Positions 62,201-64,000 of a stretch of 64,000 nucleotides of DNA are shown here, piece by piece. This DNA comes from Tabrizicola_A sp964393035 (GTDB taxonomy: Bacteria > Pseudomonadota > Alphaproteobacteria > Rhodobacterales > Rhodobacteraceae), in NCBI GenBank assembly GCA_964393035.1, contig CAYMRX010000002.1, positions 62,001 to 126,000 on the forward strand, given 5' to 3'. The notes beneath the pieces are model-generated. The model was not told the DNA's origin, did not search any database, and worked only from the letters and a program-made list of their open reading frames with translations. The first letter of the stretch is position 1. Each line of letters begins with the position of its first letter. The position numbers and the translations under genes were made by a program.

Positions 62201-62733
62201 GGGTGGCGCTGGAGTTCGACGTAAAGCCGGTTCGGATAGATCGCCGCCAGCCGCTCCAACAGCGCGCGCGCCTTGGCCCCCTGCCCGACCGCCAGAAAAC
62301 GCCCCAAAGGCCCGTCCGGCCCGCCGGTCAGGCAAATGAGCCCATCGGCATGGGCCGCAAGCTCCTCAACCGTCACCTGCGGCAGTTGCCCGCCCTTGCC
62401 GATATAAAGGCAAGAGTTCAGCTTCATCAGGTTCATATAGCCCGTCTCGGACTGCGCCAAGAGAACGATGGGCGCAGGCGCACGCGGTTTTTCGCCAGCT
62501 TGAGCCGGGTCATGCGCAAGATCGAGCTGACAGCCGACAATGGGTTGCAGGCCCGCATCCTTGGCCAGCACCGAAAATTCCAATGCGGCAAACATGTTGT
62601 TGGTATCGGTCACGGCGACGGCGGGCATTTCCATCCCGGCGCAGGTCTTGACCAGTTTTTTCACCGGCACCGCGCCTTCCAGCAGCGAATGTTCCGTGTG
62701 GACGCGAAGGTGAATGAATCGTGCGGCTGCCAT
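59236..62733 (-). CDS. dnaE: DNA polymerase III subunit alpha
   Basis: A 1165-aa replicative polymerase. The N-terminal PHP domain opens with HLRVHTEHSLLEGA, the palm holds the catalytic Asp pair in SMPDFDIDFCMDRREEVI (about residues 400-417) and GPGRGSGAGSLVAYVL, the HhH region includes YGFNKSHAAAYAVVSYQTGW, and an OB-fold lies near 980-1060. The length and order are typical of DnaE1 of alphaproteobacteria. Confidence 0.96.
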   Translation of the reverse strand: MAAARFIHLRVHTEHSLLEGAVPVKKLVKTCAGMEMPAVAVTDTNNMFAALEFSVLAKDAGLQPIVGCQLDLAHDPAQAGEKPRAPAPIVLLAQSETGYMNLMKLNSCLYIGKGGQLPQVTVEELAAHADGLICLTGGPDGPLGRFLAVGQGAKARALLERLAAIYPNRLYVELQRHPGEGGKLPEAEARSERGHIEFAYEMGLPLVATNDVYFPKSEMYEAHDALICIAEGAYVDQLEPRRRLTPQHYLKSEAEMAALFADLPEALANTVEIAKRCAFMAGKRKPILPKFADDEVEELRRQAWEGLEKRLAVIELSAPREEYEARLKFEIEIIEKMGFPGYFLIVADFIKWAKAHDIPVGPGRGSGAGSLVAYVLTITDLDPLRYALLFERFLNPERVSMPDFDIDFCMDRREEVIRYVQEHYGREKVAQIITFGALLSKAAVRDVGRVLQMSYGQVDRLSKMIPVEGVKPVSITKALADEPRLREAAKEEVVGRLLTYAEQVEGLYRNASTHAAGVVIGDRPLDELVPLYQDPRSDMPATQFNMKWVEAAGLVKFDFLGLKTLTVIQDAIRQIREQGRPLHISADGRQLYAPKPGAENDIGHIPLDDKATYELYSAAKTVAVFQVESSGMMDALRRMKPTCIEDIVALVALYRPGPMENIPTYCEVKHGLRPLESIHPTIDHILKETQGIIVYQEQVMQIAQVMGGYSLGGADLLRRAMGKKIAEEMAKERPKFIEGCKKTHDIDAKKSGEVFDLLEKFANYGFNKSHAAAYAVVSYQTGWLKANHPVEFMSGVMNCDIHLTDKLAVYKRELDKMGVKVVAPCINASDAIFKVKDQALVYALGALKNVGVEAMRMIVDARQVEGREKPYATLYDFARRVDLKRVGKRPLEMLARAGAFDQMHPNRARVFEALDGLVAYSAAVHEAKSSNQVSLFGDSGTDIPEPRMSYRDDWLPVERLGHEHQAVGFYLSGHPLDDYMSALKRKEVKTLAEVTQQALSRGTCVVKIAGSVAAKQERKSAKGNRFAFVSLSDPTGLYEVTVFSDVLEAARDLLEPGKNVVLTVKADPDGDGVKLLANGVSSIDQVADQAGAQAIRIHLNRLETIPSLAGLLEKLDGKTRAQITLCLPDETGREIDVTLPKPYPVTPQIKGAIKAMQGVVLVEDI

Positions 62734-62967
62734 GGCACCAACCTAGCCGAGCCTGCCTTGCCGCGAAAGGGGCGGGCATTATCAATTCGGATTTGAAGCT
62801 GCTTCCAAATGCTCCCAGAAGATCGCGCTTGCCAGACTCGATCCCTACGTGGCTTCATGGCATGATAACAGAAGGCAAAATGCCACATCGGGCGCATGTT
62901 CCGCTTTACGCCGCATCGGGCGGTCATGCACATAGTCTGAACCGGGGAGAAGGCGGCGGGTTGTTAC

Positions 62968-64000
62968 ATGTCTGAGATCGCGTTTCTCCTGAACGGAACG
63001 CCGATCCGGGTTGCGGGGGATGCCCCGACCCGGACCCTTCTCGACTTTCTGCGCGAGACGAAAGGCCTGACCGGCACCAAGGAAGGCTGCAACGAAGGCG
63101 ATTGTGGTGCCTGCACAGTCATGGTGACGGATGAGGACGGCGCGAAGGCCCTGAATGCCTGCATCCTTTTTCTGCCGCAACTGAACGGCAAGGCGGTCCG
63201 CACGGTCGAGGGCCTGTCTGGCCCCAAGGGCGAAATGCACCCCGCACAGGCCGCGATGGTGGATCATCACGGCAGCCAATGCGGGTTCTGCACACCGGGC
63301 TTTTGCGTGTCGATGGCCGTGGGCCACATGGCCGGTCGCACCGATCACGATACGGTTCTTGCCGGCAATCTCTGCCGCTGCACCGGCTATGCCCCGATCA
63401 TCCGCGCCGCCAAGGCGACGGAAACCGCGCCCATCCCCGAATGGATGACGACCGATGCCTTCAATATGGCCAAAACATCCCCCGGGGGCGAAGCGCCGCC
63501 GCACGGGGGCAATCCGCGCGACCTTGACGCTTTTGCCGATTGGTATGCCGCCAACCCGGATGCCACACTGATTGCCGGGGCCACCGATGTCGGGCTTTGG
63601 GTGACCAAGCAACTGCGCGATCTGCCGAAACCAACCTTCCTTGGCGGGCTTGCCGAACTCAAAGAGATCACACGCCAAGGCGACACCCTGCATATCGGCG
63701 CGGGCGTCACGATCGAATCGCTGCGCGCGGCCATCGCGCCCTTGCACCCCGCACTCGCCGAAATGCTGCGCCGCTTTGCCAGTTTGCAAGTCAGGAACGC
63801 CGCCACCATCGGCGGCAATATCGCCAATGGCAGCCCCATCGGCGATGGCCCGCCCGCGCTGATCGCCCTTGGCGCCACCCTGCATCTGCGCCGGGGGCAA
63901 GAGCGCCGCACCATGCCGCTGGAAGATTTCTTTCTGGAGTATCGCAAGCAAGACCGCCGCCCTGGCGAGTTTGTCGAGGCGGTGACACTCCCCACCCATG
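62968..64000 (+). CDS. xdhA: Xanthine dehydrogenase small subunit, 5' part (3' end outside window)
   Basis: The first 344 codons of XdhA, read directly from the DNA. The plant-type [2Fe-2S] domain has EGCNEGDCGACTV (about residues 45-57), and the second cluster domain has SQCGFCTPGFC and NLCRCTGYAP. The FAD domain begins near residue 185 with TLIAGATDVGLWV and NAATIGGNIANGSPIGD. XDH oxidises hypoxanthine and xanthine and needs molybdopterin; the modABC genes are about 40 kb away. The start has GGAGAAGG upstream at more distance than usual. The 234-bp gap to dnaE holds no other recognised feature. Confidence 0.93.
   Translation, partial: MSEIAFLLNGTPIRVAGDAPTRTLLDFLRETKGLTGTKEGCNEGDCGACTVMVTDEDGAKALNACILFLPQLNGKAVRTVEGLSGPKGEMHPAQAAMVDHHGSQCGFCTPGFCVSMAVGHMAGRTDHDTVLAGNLCRCTGYAPIIRAAKATETAPIPEWMTTDAFNMAKTSPGGEAPPHGGNPRDLDAFADWYAANPDATLIAGATDVGLWVTKQLRDLPKPTFLGGLAELKEITRQGDTLHIGAGVTIESLRAAIAPLHPALAEMLRRFASLQVRNAATIGGNIANGSPIGDGPPALIALGATLHLRRGQERRTMPLEDFFLEYRKQDRRPGEFVEAVTLPTH

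Noticed and set aside
1..64000. CRISPR arrays, insertion sequences, prophage, tRNA or rRNA genes
   Set aside because: No regular repeat-spacer pattern, transposase, integrase or tRNA-like cloverleaf was noticed; intergenic gaps are short. A tRNAscan run was not possible.

Overview
The window is GC-rich, almost gap-free chromosomal DNA from an alphaproteobacterium. A Rhodobacteraceae member close to Paracoccus, Rhodobacter or Gemmobacter is the best fit. The reasons are a Paracoccus-type nir order with a divergent nirI, a fused nirDL and a cytochrome c550-like gene; the norCBQDEF order; hisS-hisZ-hisG; and many 4-nt ATGA overlaps. No IS element, prophage, CRISPR array, rRNA or tRNA was seen. 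All assignments come from reading the sequence and from family knowledge; nothing was searched.

Layout. (1) 1-5882: the 3' end of a lactate-dehydrogenase-like flavoenzyme, then a minus-strand siderophore-uptake unit: Fiu-like receptor, PiuC-like dioxygenase, exbB, exbD, tonB. (2) 6338-22278: a large quaternary-amine and hydroxyproline catabolic region. A plus-strand operon (non-pyrrolysine MttB-family methyltransferase, HpbD-like betaine epimerase, two SDRs) meets a minus-strand operon (GntR regulator, DapA/HypD-like lyase, aldehyde dehydrogenase, ProC-like reductase, PuuB/DadA-like FAD oxidase) at a shared terminator. Next come a ProVWX-type betaine ABC transporter, a GlxA/GbdR-like regulator, a LysR regulator and a Ser-Cys proline-racemase-superfamily enzyme. 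Together they look like a route that imports a proline-derived betaine, epimerises and demethylates it, and feeds the ring into 2-oxoglutarate. (3) 22364-26886: a short ModE, modABC behind a perfect palindrome, and a second aldehyde dehydrogenase.

(4) 26950-50035: a denitrification island for nitrite to N2O. Reading leftward, nirS-E-C-F-DL-G-H-J-N is followed by a small membrane protein and a cytochrome c550. Divergent from nirS are nirI-nnrS-nirX, then norCBQDEF. Convergent with norF is nrdJ (class II, O2-independent ribonucleotide reductase), an NNR/DNR-type regulator and a DUF4202-like gene. Near-identical FNR-type boxes lie in the nirS/nirI gap and before norC. NirS reduces nitrite to NO using cytochrome c and haem d1 made by NirE, DL, G, H, J, F and N; NorCB reduces NO to N2O; NirX (ApbE) probably flavinylates NirI. 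Nitrate and N2O reductases are not in the window.

(5) 50166-64000: ordinary chromosomal genes: DUF1489, a DUF2087-like gene, two EamA exporters, hisG-hisZ-hisS, slyX, an AbrB-family protein, a LysR regulator, a GFA protein, dnaE, and the 5' part of xdhA, cut by the window end.

The best candidates for something undescribed are the MttB-plus-HpbD catabolic region (an MttB-type demethylase where the described pathway uses a Rieske enzyme) and the uncharacterised partners of the nir/nnr operons (the 78-aa membrane protein and the DUF4202-like protein).
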